Origin: Ciona intestinalis
Taxonomy: Eukaryota; Chordata; Ascidiacea; Phlebobranchia; Cionidae
Assembly (NCBI RefSeq): GCF_000224145.3
Contig: NC_020173.2
Span: 5,465,039-5,529,038 of the forward strand
Direction: 5' to 3'
DNA: 64,000 bases
Positions 11,053 through 23,376 of the stretch are shown piece after piece. Under the pieces are notes generated by a model that worked only from the letters and a program-made list of their open reading frames with translations, searched no databases and was not told the origin of the DNA. The stretch's first letter is position 1, and every line of letters starts with the position of its first letter. The translations under genes and the position numbers were made by a program.

Positions 11053-11600
11053 ATATTTTAGCAGCAAATCCATTTACTGTGCGCTAGCTATACTGTGTAA
11101 CTTATAGTTGGTCCCTTTATCGTTTTTTAGTAATACAATTGATCATTTTAAATGTTATACGCATTAAAGTTTCCTTTTACTACGATGGGCCATGCATTCT
11201 GGATTGATTTAAAAGATCGTCACGCGAAAACCTGATTTATTTTTCGAAGGCATGAAATGTGACGTGTTCATGACGTCACAGAAAAAGAACGCTATTTGCA
11301 CCGCGGAAAAAAGGTTCCGCAGATAAAAGTGCAGATCTTTAGTTTGGGAAGTCTTAAAACTTTGGCAAAAAGATGAAGAACCACAGACCGCGCGCTTTCT
11401 ACGTAAAAGTTTTATCAAAAATGTCTTATCTCGTATAAGCACTCGGCAGATAATGCATACCGTACACCAACTAATGCATTCGCCGTGATTTTTTTGTGAG
11501 AGGTAAAATCACTTTTACGATTTCTCAGCGTTTTAGCGGTTGCGGGCCGTTGTTGTTGTTGTTGTATAATAGAAAAGAAAGGCAGCGACCTGGGTTATCG

Positions 11601-14600
11601 TTATTTGCCTTGCAGGTCCCATCGCCAAATCGTCGAATCATCGCACACGCAAATAAGGATGCTCCCATCTTTTGAGAAAGCGGTTTGTCTGATCGTTGTT
11701 GTACATCGGATATTACTAAGTGTGAAACACCTGTGAACGAATATTAGATTAGAGTTTCTTAACACGAAACTGCGCGTTAAGATATAATAAAGGAATTGAA
11801 AACAATGAGATACTTGGCTAGATTTAATGTTGTTTAATTAATTAGTTTCTTACAATATATTGTTTGCAGGCTGTAACGGTAACGCGTTTTGCCGAATAAA
11901 TTTTGTACTTCTCTTTTATTTATAAGCGTGTTTTAACGACTGCCGTTTTACTGTTGACGTTTTTTTTGCGACTTTGTAAAGTTTTCCGATCTTTTTCGTT
12001 ACCGTAACATAGGAGACAAAAATTTTATTGAAACAAAATTTATAAAATAATTGCCTTGTTTTATTGTGTTTACTTTTCGACCTTGTTGTGGTCGGCAAAT
12101 TGTACTCTGGCTTGGCTTAAAACGTTTAACGTTTTACCAAATGTGAAAAATGGCGACCCAATTAGGAGACGCCTGAAACTTGCTCGCCTACACAAACCAC
12201 GGAAATAATACAAAATTTTCACAACTACTCAGTTTAAAAAATCCCGTACATGCAAATTCTTACACCCTGAAGCGTAGTATTTTTAGCACGCATATGCAAA
12301 ATCTTACACCCTGCAGCGCAGTATTTTTTAGCACGCAAATAAACGCATCTCAAAACAAAAAAAAAACTCTCAAGCGTGTGAAGAAACATTTTGATTTAGT
12401 TAGAAGAGGAATTAAAAAAAAGATTTAAATCCTATTTTCTCAGCCATTTTTTATTCCAATTTGCTTATACGATAAGCGGCATAGTAATATGCTGAATTTG
12501 AATATAAAAAAGCATTACGGTGCTGTTTTTCAGCCAAATACTTATTTATGTCTCTAAAGATTGGAAAGAATAAACAGAGCAGACACGTGCGCGGATAAGT
12601 CCGGGATTCTAAGAAAAAACAATTACACGCACTTAGGCTTTGAGACCACGAACGGATAATCATTTGAGTTAAAAAACAGCCATTAAAACTAGCGTTTCTC
12701 CTATATACGTCATAAAGGATTAACGAAGTTTTAAGGTTCGAAATGTGACAGAATTTGATATTTGTGGCATACGAGTAAAAAGGGCAAATACTTGTGAAAA
12801 AAAATTATACAGCTTTGTACAAATCGTAACTGCTTGCCAATTGTATAAGAACTGCTTATATACAATTCTGTGTTCTGGTAAACGTATAAAAAGAAACAAA
12901 ATTTCCCATTAAAATAGTCACATCCTTCGCTATTTACTCCCACGCATTTTATTCCCGATTTTACAACGGTAATGACGACACTACGATGTAAGTTACATAT
13001 ACCGTGTCGCATCGTACAGATGTTTCACTAAGTTTACGTTTGGCGACCATTAATACATTTTTAAAATCAGTTGCTTTATTTATTTGATTTTCTATACTTT
13101 TGGTTAAATAGTTTAACTTCGTTTTTCCAAAGTTTGCTTTCGGTGAAAAAAAAATTAAAAATAAACAAAAATGAAGTTTAAAAACAGTTTTGACACAGAA
13201 AATACTTTGAAAAAACAAAAATACTTACTCTTAAAAAGGCAAAAAAGTAATGCAACAATAAAATACAATGTAGCAAGACATTAAAAACTTACTTTGACTT
13301 AGCGGGGTCTAAATGGTCAAGCTCCCAGATAAAAGTTTTTCCATACTGGTTCCCAACAGCAAGGTACTGAATGTAAAAGAAAAAAGGAATTTATTAATAT
13401 TTCTTGCCGAAGTAGGGCATGATTAAGTCGACATGGTATAAAATTAATTTAACACATTTCAAAATATAAAAACAGTACCTAAAAAAGAACTTACCAGGTA
13501 CCATAAAAATATATATATAATTGTGTAGTGTTTTATAACTAAAACTTATTTTTAAAAAGTTTTAATAATTTTTTTTAATATTCAATTATCTAAAAAAGAT
13601 TTTAACAGTTTCACATACATTTATTATTTACCACTAAAACTTATTTTATAAATAATTTCAAATATTTTACATGTACCTTGTGCCAGTAATCAATGGCAAA
13701 CCTCATGTACCAAATATCACAATGTTGGAACTCCAGTCTGCTTAGAACTGTCACATTTGATTCTTTAGGTTTCAGCTGGTTAAGACTGCAGTTTATTGAA
13801 CCCGGTTTCCAACATACTATACAGTTTTCACACGACTGAAAAGATATATTTTTTAGGAGAAATGTAAAAAAAATTCATAAGCTGGCACGAGGTGTATGAA
13901 ACAAAACATCCGTTTTATAAAGATTGTGGCTTAATTTTTTAGATTTGGCAACAAAATGTATGGTTTTACTAAACTCTGATAGTAAAATGTAAAAAATACG
14001 TTTTTTAATCTTTTTTTTAGACACAATCTTTTCTAAACAATATTTTTTTGAATTTGCAACAAAATGTATGGTTTATAAAAAATACCTTGGATAGAATAAA
14101 GTCCCCAAACCACCTTGCACAATCTACATAGTTTTTGTGGATGTCTCTTGTAGAGAAATATGGATTATGGAAGTGAAGGGTGGGGAAAGGCCTGGTGAAT
14201 AAATTACATTAAAAATAGCTGATATTTTTAAATTCATTTTATCGCATAAAATGAACCACATGAGACTTATATAAATAAAAATAAAAGTTCCTGCTTTTGA
14301 ACACTCAATATTATGCATATATGCCAATTGCATAGGCACAGTGTAATTAATAAATTACTAAGTATACAGGGTAAAAAAAGCAAATTACTGTAACAAATTC
14401 TGGGACTCTGACCCTGATCTGGTGCTCATTGATTCTTTATGAATAAGACCTGGCAATGCCATTTAGGCGAAATATATATCCTTTATTATACAATTAGTTG
14501 GACTTGATTTTTGTCTGTTATATTTTCGCAGCACCAGATTGTTAGTAAACAACTTATTTTAATGTTTACTTGTCATTAGTGTTTGGTTTGTAGACTTCTG

Positions 14601-16919
14601 ATGCTTTAAGTGCCGACTTTAAATCTTCACCATCAAAATTCCATATCTTTAATGAATGGTCCATCCCACAAGATATTATTTTGGTCCCAAAAATGTTAAA
14701 ATCCTGAAAATAAGAGACACTCTATTATATATATTGGAGAGATGGGTTAAAACTGGCCTAAATCCTAGGTTCTCATTGAGAACTTCACAAGGACTGTTAC
14801 CCATATAGAACAACGCTATACACATGATATAACAATAAGTTTCTGATAATTGTTTTATTTGTTTTGATGTTTTTAAACTTTAAAATGTAAAAAAAATGTG
14901 ACTAAAATATAGAATAGCCTAAATTCTTGGTTCCCTGGTTATTTGTTTAGGTTATATGCCAAATGGGGGAAAATATAGATCTGAAGGTCTACTTGAAAAC
15001 TTTCTACCGATGTAAAAAGTACTTTAAATTTTATTCACTGCATAAATACTCACACAACTTAACACTTCGTCTCTGTGACCCTCCACTCCACTAAACATAC
15101 AAACAAGAACATCAGTTTTAATATTCCAAACCCTCAGGGAATGATCCTTAGATGCACTGAGGAGAATTTGAGGCATTTGTGGATGGAATTTCAACTCATT
15201 TACTGCATTTCCGTGCCCGATATAATGCTGAAAACCAGGGTAGTTTAAAGAAATTTAATTAAACATTACACAGTTTTAAGACCTTGCCAAAATAATAAGT
15301 AATTTTACAAAACCAGAAATAGACAATTTTTTAACATTAAAAAAAAACACACTTGAAATTTATTAGTACAATTTGTGTGTTTTTAGTTTAACAGGTGCTG
15401 TTTAGTACAAATGTAAAATTTTAGCTGTTTGAATAAAAAAAAATTAAATGGTGGCGCTAATTTTAAATAAATACAAAACGCAAATAAGCACTTAACAATT
15501 GACAATAATATAAAGGTATAAACTTTTTAATAATTGGAAAACAATAATATAAAGTAATAAACAATAATATTTTATATTTGTGAAACAACAACATAATACG
15601 AAACAATAATAAAAAGTTATAAACTTTTTTATAATTGCGAAACTTCACTTACTTTAATACACTGTTTCGTTGAAACGTTTAAAACACGGATAATTCCTCG
15701 TGATCCAGCCACAGCAAGCAGGGGATGACCACTGGTAGAATCAACAGTCCATGTGCACGAGTAAAAGTTTTCTTCACTCTAAAATGAAATTTTTGTCACA
15801 AATATTTTTCCCCACTTTGGTATTAAAAAAACGTCTAAAACATTTTTTTTAGTTAAATAAAATTAAAAAAAAAGGGAAAATTGGAAGAAAAAATCAAAAT
15901 TTAAGAAAGTAAGCTAAAGACCTAACTGAATATTTGGGTTATTGGGCAAAGCAGGCAAAGCAGTACAAAGCATATAATTACTGACACTAGAAAACTCAAT
16001 TGGTATAACCCACTAGTTCAATAAATTTTTAAAATGCTCAGAACACTAAAAAAAATGTTTAAAACTAAACACCTCAGGATCAGAATATGCTTGCAGAAGT
16101 TTGATATAACCATCATCTCTGCATTCATAAACAGCGATTCTATTGCTTCCCACAGATGCAAACATTGGGTATTCGTCCTTGGACGTCTGGTGGCAAAATG
16201 AAACACCAAACAATGGTTGGCCATGGTCTTCCTGTAATAGTTGGTTATTTATTTAATATAACATGTTTTATATATCTCTTCGAAAACGATGGCAATGGCC
16301 CATGGTCTTCCTGTGAATTGGACATTAACAGTTGTGTAAGATTTAAAAAGGCATCATTTTTTTCTGAATAATAACTCGAGAATGAAGGTTTTTTCAAAGG
16401 GTTTCCCATGACATCTATGGTCAATTTGACTTTGAAAATAGTATAGTCCAAGGTTATTACACTATTAAAACTAGTTTAAACTAGTTTATACAGACACTTA
16501 GCTAAAAATAACAGTTTAAATTACGAATGTAATGTAATTAGAAATACAATTGGCTTTAGTAACGAGTATTGCGCGACGAACAAAGTTGTTTTTACGCGTG
16601 CCGATGAGACAATGACGGAAATCGTTATAAATAACCTAAAAACGTTGTAAACATTACGAATATAAAACGCTATACAGATATATATATATATATATATGGA
16701 ACGCACCTTTAGCGAGTTAGTGCATTTAAACAATCCTTTGGCAGGTAGCTTCTTCGAAATCTTGCTTTTCCCTTTACCGCGTTTCGTCTTTTGCGCTGGT
16801 CCTGTTTCGTTTACTGCAGTATTTTCGTCCTTGGTCGAAATCACCTGCTTCGGTAAGTTGTTTTCATCTTCGTTTTCATCTTGCACCTTTGGGTTTATGT
16901 TAGGGGATTCTACTTCCAT
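11601..16919 (-). CDS. EED: EED, WD40 subunit of Polycomb repressive complex 2
   Basis: Nine exons on the minus strand join in phase to 424 residues (human EED has 441): 16919-16707, 16231-16073, 15778-15653, 15227-15054, 14703-14570, 14191-14086, 13835-13677, 13366-13293 and 11730-11601. An acidic then Lys-rich N-terminus leads into FKCTNSLK and [10 protein letters not shown], followed by WD repeats including [30 protein letters not shown] and [13 protein letters not shown]. The last exon ends [16 protein letters not shown] and [10 protein letters not shown]. The aromatic cage that reads trimethyl-lysine is conserved: Phe79, Tyr130, Trp346 and Tyr347. In the family, EED holds the EZH methyltransferase and propagates H3K27me3 in the nucleus. 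The last exon lies behind a 1.56 kb intron. CDC23 starts 207 bp away on the other strand. Confidence 0.97.
11731..13292 (-). other. EED intron 8
   Basis: The longest EED intron (1562 bp) is very AT-rich. Its open frames show no family resemblance. It contains a short tandem duplication at 12247-12346. Confidence 0.75.
12247..12346. repeat. Tandem duplication of about 50 bp
   Basis: Two adjacent copies built on TCTTACACCCTG and AGTATTTTTAGCACGCA, with a few substitutions. Confidence 0.75.
13875..13935 (+). mobile_element. SINE fragment in EED intron 6
   Basis: A short piece of the SINE body: AAGCTGGCACGAGGTGTATG followed by AAACAAAACATCCGTTTTAT. Confidence 0.6.
14398..14560 (+). repeat. Dispersed repeat family B (CACCAGAT ends), copy 1
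   Basis: It runs from CTGACCCTGATCTGGTGCTC to TTCGCAGCACCAGATTG with the shared core GGACTTGATTTTTGTCTGTT. The ends are partly inverted, like a MITE. It stops about 10 bp short of the donor edge of EED exon 5. Confidence 0.7.
16291..16325 (-). repeat. Copy of the first bases of EED exon 2 with its acceptor
   Basis: On the minus strand TTCACAGGAAGACCATGG repeats the acceptor and first codons of exon 2 (EDHG) about 80 bp upstream of the true exon. After that the reading differs, so this copy is not used as coding sequence in my model. Confidence 0.65.
16677..16697. repeat. TA dinucleotide microsatellite
   Basis: About ten TA units in EED intron 1, beginning about 10 bp past the exon 1 donor. 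Confidence 0.9.
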
Positions 16920-16985
16920 GTTTGAGACAGCACCCTCGCGACAAAAGATACTCGTAGATTTTAGCGGCGTGTTAAATGTCGGGCC

Positions 16986-17000
16986 TTTTCTCGCGCCAAA
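16986..17000 (-). promoter_or_regulatory. E2F-type site
   Basis: The plus strand reads TTTTCTCGCGCCAAA, that is TTTGGCGCGAGAAAA on the minus strand, a full match to the TTTSGCGCS E2F consensus. It sits 67 bp from the EED ATG and 127 bp from the CDC23 ATG. Confidence 0.65.
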
Positions 17001-17007
17001 TTAACGC

Positions 17008-17040
17008 TGACTCATTTTACGTTTCGGAATTTGTGACTCA
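17008..17040 (+). promoter_or_regulatory. Pair of TGACTCA (AP-1/bZIP) sites
   Basis: TGACTCA occurs at 17008-17014 and again at 17034-17040, 26 bp apart. The first is preceded by GC and the second followed by GC, as in half-sites of Maf-type elements. Confidence 0.5.
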
Positions 17041-17126
17041 GCGTATCGATAGCCGCGAATTCGATTTATTTTGAAACCTTGAGTTTTACGTGTAAGTAAA
17101 GCCACGGTGTGAGTCCACGCGTCAAT

Positions 17127-20100
17127 ATGACTCGTGTAATATCGGAAAGCTGTGACAAGAAAGTGATTAAGTTTGAAATTCTGTCAGCAATAAAGCAGTG
17201 CAAAAAGCGTGGACTCAAAGAAACAACGAAATGGTTAGTGTGTTTGTAGACATCGTAGTATTTAAATAAACAAATATAACTTTTATCCTCGTATGGCGGT
17301 GCAACTAGACTTGTTAATAACAAGGATATTCTGGTTCATTAAATTACTCCAACTCAGTGGTCACTGGTCACTAATAGGTTGTAAATTGTCAGCCATACGC
17401 AGAAACAACACACCCACAAAGTTACTTACTTGGTAAAGCTGGCATGATGTGTGTAAAACAAAACACCCTTGGTTTAAAATTATAATGACTGTCATTTTCT
17501 AGCCCTGTGAAGATAAAGCAAGTTACATTCATCGTTACATCTCCTGTGTTATTACTAGTGTTACATTCACCACTTTGCATCCCAGGTTGGCTGAGCTATC
17601 TTTAGCATTGGATTGTACCCCGGTCAAACCAAGCCAAGATTACACAGAGAAGTTTTATGGGAGTTCTAACCACTTTGAAGAACCAAGGTATAAAATTGCT
17701 TCACTAGTTTTAAAAACAGCTCTGCTTTTTAACTGACATTCTTTCCCACACAATTTATCCATAGCGTGTTTTAAGTTTTTAACAACTATTGTTTTGCTGT
17801 TAATTTCCTTGTCTTCGTTTTTAAATAACATGATCTTTGGTATCTTTTAAAAATAAAAATTACGTTATGTTAATTAAAAATATGAACTTTTTAGCACAGA
17901 CCATTTAGAAAAATAAATAACTAACTGATCAGCTCTGTTCAACTCACATGCAATTGTAATTTGTTCCTGTCCTGACTAAAAAGGTTTGGTTTCGGAAAAA
18001 GTCTATAAAAAGTCAATATAGTTGTATTTTTCATTTACAGCACCCCACACAACAAAGACGATGATATTTATGAACTTGCCAAGTCTTACTTTGATATAAC
18101 AGAATATGACAGAGCCGCCCATATATTATTAAGTTCTAAAGAAGGGTCATCGCATTTTCTTCATGTCTATTCAAGATACTTGTCTGCACTGAGAAAGCAA
18201 CAGCTACAACATCTATACAATCATAGTACGGTGTTTTGCTAACTTTTAGTACTTTTAATTGTTGGAGCAGTATTTCTGAAGTGCAAAGCATTAAGATTTT
18301 TCGTAGACCCCAGCACTGAATTTACTCAAAAAAACAATTATAACAGGCTTAACAGCCATCTCTAGAGTTTACAGATTCTATTCTGTTACTATTGTGAGCA
18401 TATGTCTTCTTTGAAAAAATACTTAACCGCAATTTCACCAACCAAGTGTTTTCCAAATTCTCCGCCATATATTTACGATTGTTGCCCTCCCACATGGATA
18501 AATAAGTTACATTGATTCATTTACATAAGAATGATAAGACACTTATAACTGTTTTTTTTTAATTTTTTTTGTTTTTCAATCCAGGTACATCAGAGAGAGC
18601 ACTCGGAAAAAATGAGGTTTTACGAACTTTGAGAAGCGATTTAGCGCGAAAATATAAATCTGATGAACTCGATGCTTACTTGCTTTACCTTTATGGTATC
18701 TTGCTCAAGAAAACATCGGAAATGTCGACGGCACTTCAAAGAAACGAAGTGATAACTGTGTTATGTAAATCGGTGAAAAAGTTCCCAATGAACTGGGCTG
18801 CTTGGCACGAGTTGTCTTCTTTAATTCCCGATCAACAGATGGTACATTCCTTTACTTTAAAGTTAAATATATGCAAATAGCTCAGTTTTTAGTTTATTGT
18901 TAAATAAACAGTGTATTTTTTGCATTACTAAACACAACCTGCACAAACTACACAAATAAGAATTTATTGATTTTATTCATAATCCAGTCCACAAAATATT
19001 TTTTTTATTTAAAAATATCACTGGAAAGTCAGCTTAATTGACCATATTATTTAACAAGTTTATATATTTTAAGCTTTCTTTTATTCCAGCTTTCTTCCCT
19101 TGAACTTCCCGCCCACTGGATGAAAGATTTCTTTCTTGCACAAACACATGGAGATCTTATAAACGCTGACGAAGCACTTAATCTTTACGAACTTTTAAAA
19201 AAAGCTGGGTTTCAAGAGAGTTGTCACATCAAGACACAAGAGGCTATATCTCAACACAACAGAAGAAGTAGATTTACAACTTTGTTTAAAACCATTATTC
19301 TATTTCTGATATTATTTTTTAGTAACTGCTGACAATAGTTTGTTATTTTTTTAAAATTCGAATTATTTTGTTTTATATTGGTGATGTCGTATGAAGCACA
19401 TCATAATATTCATGTTATAACGACTGTAGTTTTACCGCCATGCAAGGATAGAGCGAGTTATATTCATTCATTGGCTCAAAAATGTTATCAGTGCCTTAAT
19501 ATGTTATTATGCCATTATTTGATGTTTAATTAATGGTTAAACAGTTGTACAAATCACAGACGTTTTTTAAGTGTATTAAAGTTATTTAAAACATCCTGTT
19601 TTATCTTTTTCATCCAGTTTTCGACGAAGCCATCACTTTACTTGAAGAAGTTCGAGCAAAAGACCCATACAGACTTGACGACATGGATATCTTATCCAAT
19701 ATGTATTATGTTAAGGGTAGAAGGGCTGATCTTGCCCATCTTGCTCACCACTGCACTCAAGTGGACAGATATCGGGTCGAAACATGTTGCATTGTTGGTG
19801 AGAAGTTTTTAATTTTTTTTAAATTTACATTTTTTTTCCTAGTTTTAAATATCCCGTGCTGTGGCTCTCTGTGGTTTAGCTGCTTGAATCATTATTTTTT
19901 TGCACTAAATATTAGGTCCTAAAGGATCTCGCCAAAATAAAATAGGATAGAATGAGTTTAAATCAAATAGAATGGGTTTAAATCAAATGTTTCTAAAATA
20001 GATGTCTTCTTTCTGCAGGTTTTTAAAAGCTGGTCTGTATATTTTTAATTCCCTTTTTCTTTATTTTGTCATTTATATTTATTTGTTTAAAAACGAATCA

Positions 20101-22500
20101 ATTTATTTCTTCCCAGGTAATTATTACAGCATCCGAACTGACCATGAGAAGGCGGTTATTTACTTCCAGCGAGCTTTGAAACTTAACCCAAACTACCTGA
20201 GTGCATGGACCTTGATGGGGCATGAGTTTACTGAGGTTAAAAATACTTCTGCAGCCATTCAGGCGTATAGGTAAATACTTGAACTCCGGTAATGTTAACT
20301 GATTTTAATGTGGCCTGAATCCCAGGTCCTTGACAAAGGCCTCACCCATAAATAATAACAAAAAATATTAACTGTTTTAAAGGGGCCTGAATCCCAGGTC
20401 CTTGACCAAGACCTTACCCATAAATAAAAAAAAAAATGTTAACCGTTGAAATTTTCGTAAATCTGACCCTTACCTGCCACGAAACAAAACAGACAAAAAT
20501 TCGGATTTTATTTGAATAAGAGACTGACGATACAATTCTTTTATTTGTCAATTGGTTTGACTTGATTTTTGACTGTTACGTTTTCGTTACATCAGATCCT
20601 TACTGTATTTTTTTACACAAGAATCAACCAACTTTATAAGCACCAGATCAGAGACAGATTTGCGTAATTTATTCTGATTAAATTTTCACTTTTATTTAAC
20701 CAGTATTTTGTTCTGGTTGCAGAAATGCTGTAGATTTGAATAGAAGAGACTACAGGGCTTGGTATGGTCTTGGGCAAACATATGAACTTCTCAAGATGTA
20801 TTATTACTCACTTTATTACTACAAACAGGTGAAACAACTGGTTTTATTAACATAACATAATTTTTATTCATCTCTTTACAACCGATAGCGAAGATCATGT
20901 TACTTAAAAAATGAAGAGAAGAAAATCAACAGCAAAACAACATTTTGAAATTAGAACCGGGTATTAGCATATGTTTTTATATTTCCAAAATGAATGAACA
21001 AATAAATAAATACAACCTATTTACCGTTTTGTGGCAGGAAAACGACAGTAGTTATAACACGGGTGTTCTGTTTTATACACCTCGTGCCCACTTGGGGGTT
21101 TGACGCCTATGATAACCAGTACTGAATATTGTGAATAATATTGAGTTAATATTTTACATGCGCACCAAAATAATGACCACTTTGCTTTTAGGCCCATCGA
21201 TTGCGACCTTTTGATTCTCGTATGTTGATGGCTGTTGGTGAAACATATGAAGTCCTCAAGAGGATTGAAGAATCAAAGATGTGCTATAGAAAAGCACTGG
21301 CTGTTGGGGATATTGAAGGAATGGCAAACATTAAACTTGCAAAGTAAGTTGAAAGATATGTTACATCTGTTAAATGGTTTCAATAGCAATTTTCTACAAC
21401 CCAGTTTTGAAGAAAACTTTTTTTTATGTTTCATTAAATATATTGTACTAAAAGACTAGTTTATAATTGACGCCACTAAAAAGAAATACATAACAATAAT
21501 AATGATTTTCGAGCTATATAAAGCTAAGGAACATTGTATCTCTTAAATTCACTTTTATACAGCCCAGATTTGGAGATTTTCTATATTTATCTCTTGTTCT
21601 TTGTTATCATGAGTCATGATAACGAACGATTCGTGACCGAAGAGACGAAATAATTTTCATTCATTCATTATTTATCTTTTTTCCATGTTTAATAAATGTG
21701 TTGTATTGAGACTAATTTATATTTAACATCACTAAGAAAAATATTGATGGTTTGCAGGCTTTATAAGGCCGAGAGCTCCACTGAATGGGCGGCATATTAT
21801 TATGAACGTTTTGCTCAACAAGCAGAAGAGAGAGGAGTGGTTGAAGGGACAAGCTCACATACAGAGGCATTCCAGTTTCTGGCACGACACCATTTACAAC
21901 AAGGCAATGCTTTAGATGCTGCTGCATATTATGCTCATAAGTGTTGTGAATATCCAGAGGTAATATTTAATGTTACTCAGTTATTGCCAAGCATATTTAT
22001 CTATACTTGTATTTTAGCTTTTCCGGCAAAATAAAAATTTCATTTTACGATGATCATTTTGGATACGTATTTTAGCTTTTCCGGCAAAATAAAAATTTCA
22101 TTTTACGATGAGCATTTTAGGATGATCATTTTTAAACAATGATTATTGCACCTTGATGAAAATGACTTTTTTTCTTGTTATTTGGTATTTATTTTTTCAC
22201 AAACATTTGTTTAAACGATTGTTTTTTATTTTACTTTCTATTATAAAGGTCCGTGAAGATGGGAAAGCTGTTCTTCGTCAAATTTCTCACATTCGTGGAA
22301 TTGGAGGCGGAGGAGATGACTCTGATCCGGATGCGGCGATCCGAGCTCATCCTACTCCTGGCAACATCCTCAGACTACGGGGAGCAAATGACAGCACTGA
22401 TATAGTTATGGATACAGACTCTCCCTCTGCTAGTGTTGGGCCAATTAAATTAAGCTTTTCACCAGGCCAAGCTGAATCAGACACCAGTAATCTAGGTTGA
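17127..22500 (+). CDS. CDC23: CDC23/APC8, TPR subunit of the anaphase-promoting complex
   Basis: Eleven exons join in phase to 624 residues (human has 597): 17127-17233, 17586-17687, 18041-18225, 18585-18841, 19090-19267, 19618-19797, 20117-20270, 20723-20828, 21192-21343, 21758-21959 and 22249-22500. The N-terminal APC8 domain includes [12 protein letters not shown] and [17 protein letters not shown]. From about residue 277 the TPR helices follow closely conserved APC8 blocks: [48 protein letters not shown] and [16 protein letters not shown]. The family forms part of the TPR arm of the APC/C, the ubiquitin ligase that triggers anaphase. The C-terminal tail after ISHIRG is Gly/Asp/Ser-rich and not obviously conserved. 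The donors GTACGG after exon 3 and GTAGAT after exon 5 are weak, but the phases and alignment fit. Confidence 0.96.
17340..17540 (+). mobile_element. SINE copy in CDC23 intron 1, headless
   Basis: Middle and tail of the family: GGTCACTAATAGGTTG, then GGCATGATGTGTGTAAAACA and GAAGATAAAGCAAGTTACAT. A reverse fragment of the same family lies just before it at 17283-17333. Confidence 0.6.
19395..19490 (+). mobile_element. SINE fragment in CDC23 intron 5
   Basis: Tail half of the family: GTTATAACGACTGTAGTTTT, then AGGATAGAGCGAGTTATATT and an ATTCATTCA end. Confidence 0.6.
20310..20440 (+). repeat. CCCAGGTCCTTGAC repeat, two tandem units
   Basis: Two units of GGCCTGAATCCCAGGTCCTT with a near-palindromic AGGTCCTTGACAAGG core, in CDC23 intron 7. 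Related pieces lie at 24480-24550 and 31035-31215. Confidence 0.7.
20505..20680 (+). repeat. Dispersed repeat family B, copy 2
   Basis: Contains ATTGGTTTGACTTGATTTTT, GTTACGTTTTCGTTACATCA and the distal AAGCACCAGATCAGAGACAG end, in CDC23 intron 7. Confidence 0.7.
21045..21115 (-). mobile_element. SINE fragment in CDC23 intron 8
   Basis: Reverse copy: AGTTATAACACGGGTGTTCT then TACACCTCGTGCCCACTTGG. Confidence 0.6.
22010..22135. repeat. Tandem duplication of about 60 bp in CDC23 intron 10
   Basis: Two nearly identical units containing TAGCTTTTCCGGCAAAATAA and TTTCATTTTACGATGA. Confidence 0.85.
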
Positions 22501-23376
22501 AAAAGATTTTTTTGCCATTTTTGTTGTATTTTCTATCAAGTTCACATCGTAATAGTATGCTGTTGCATGGCTAAATTGTACTGATTTTGCGCATAAAGTT
22601 TGAAGAAATGAGTGCTGTTGGTTAAAACAGTTTCGTGGGCAAATTATTAAAATATGAAACAGCAGCAAAACTCTGCTAACGTTTTAGTTAGTTCTTTTGA
22701 GAATCCCCAGTTCGTATGTCGTTTGATATATTGGTCGATTTCTACAAATTCATCTGTGATGACGTAACGATAACTCGTTTGTTAGGGCGGTTCGTTAGTT
22801 TCTTCGACACACAGACCGATAAAACTACATGAAAACGGCAAGGGTGGTTCTTTTTTTGTTAAAGTTTTACTTTATGTTTTGACGAGACGGCTGTGAACAA
22901 TGTTAATATATGTAAAATATATGCTAACATTTGGTGTGGGTGTCGGAAGAGCGAAGAGTCTAAATTTCGGCGTCCGTCGGCCAGATAGCATCTAACAAAA
23001 AGCGGATTCACGACACAATTCGGTGAAAAGTTATTGAAAATCATTCACACGGAAAAGTATCGTAAGAATGAAATGGAAACGTCACATTTAGAAGGTGTGG
23101 ACACGAATACATAGAAATGAATGCGTTGGCGTATAACTGTACAAAAGTAATGAACATAATTCGAGCGTATTGGTAAATCGTCTGTACAGGAATATTCTTA
23201 GTATTTAAACAAGCCATAAATTTGTTTTCTAAAAGATTGCGAAATATAGGTCGGAAGATAGGTATTACTTGTAGATAATTTACTTACTAGGTCTATAAGT
23301 GGACCTATACTGGGACATAGTATTAACTATTAAACTTTATTTGGATTATTTTTGTTGGGAAAATTTGTAAAGGAAT
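22501..23376. other. Spacer between CDC23 and CLINT1
   Basis: Both genes point right. The stretch must hold the CDC23 3' UTR and the CLINT1 promoter. I saw no exon, no MITE and no clear AATAAA. Confidence 0.5.

Larger units (their letters stand above)
10482..11600. other. Tail-to-tail spacer between the PPxY protein gene and EED
   Basis: It contains the AATAAA of the left gene and one complete MITE. A minus-strand AATAAA, read as TTTATT near 11236-11241, could serve EED. No coding exon was recognised. Confidence 0.5.
16920..17126. promoter_or_regulatory. Bidirectional promoter of EED and CDC23
   Basis: Only 207 bp separate the divergent start codons (EED at 16919, CDC23 at 17127), so both 5' UTRs and the core promoter must lie here or overlap. 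No TATA box is obvious. The stretch is locally GC-richer than the introns on both sides and contains an E2F-type site and two AP-1-type sites. Confidence 0.8.
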
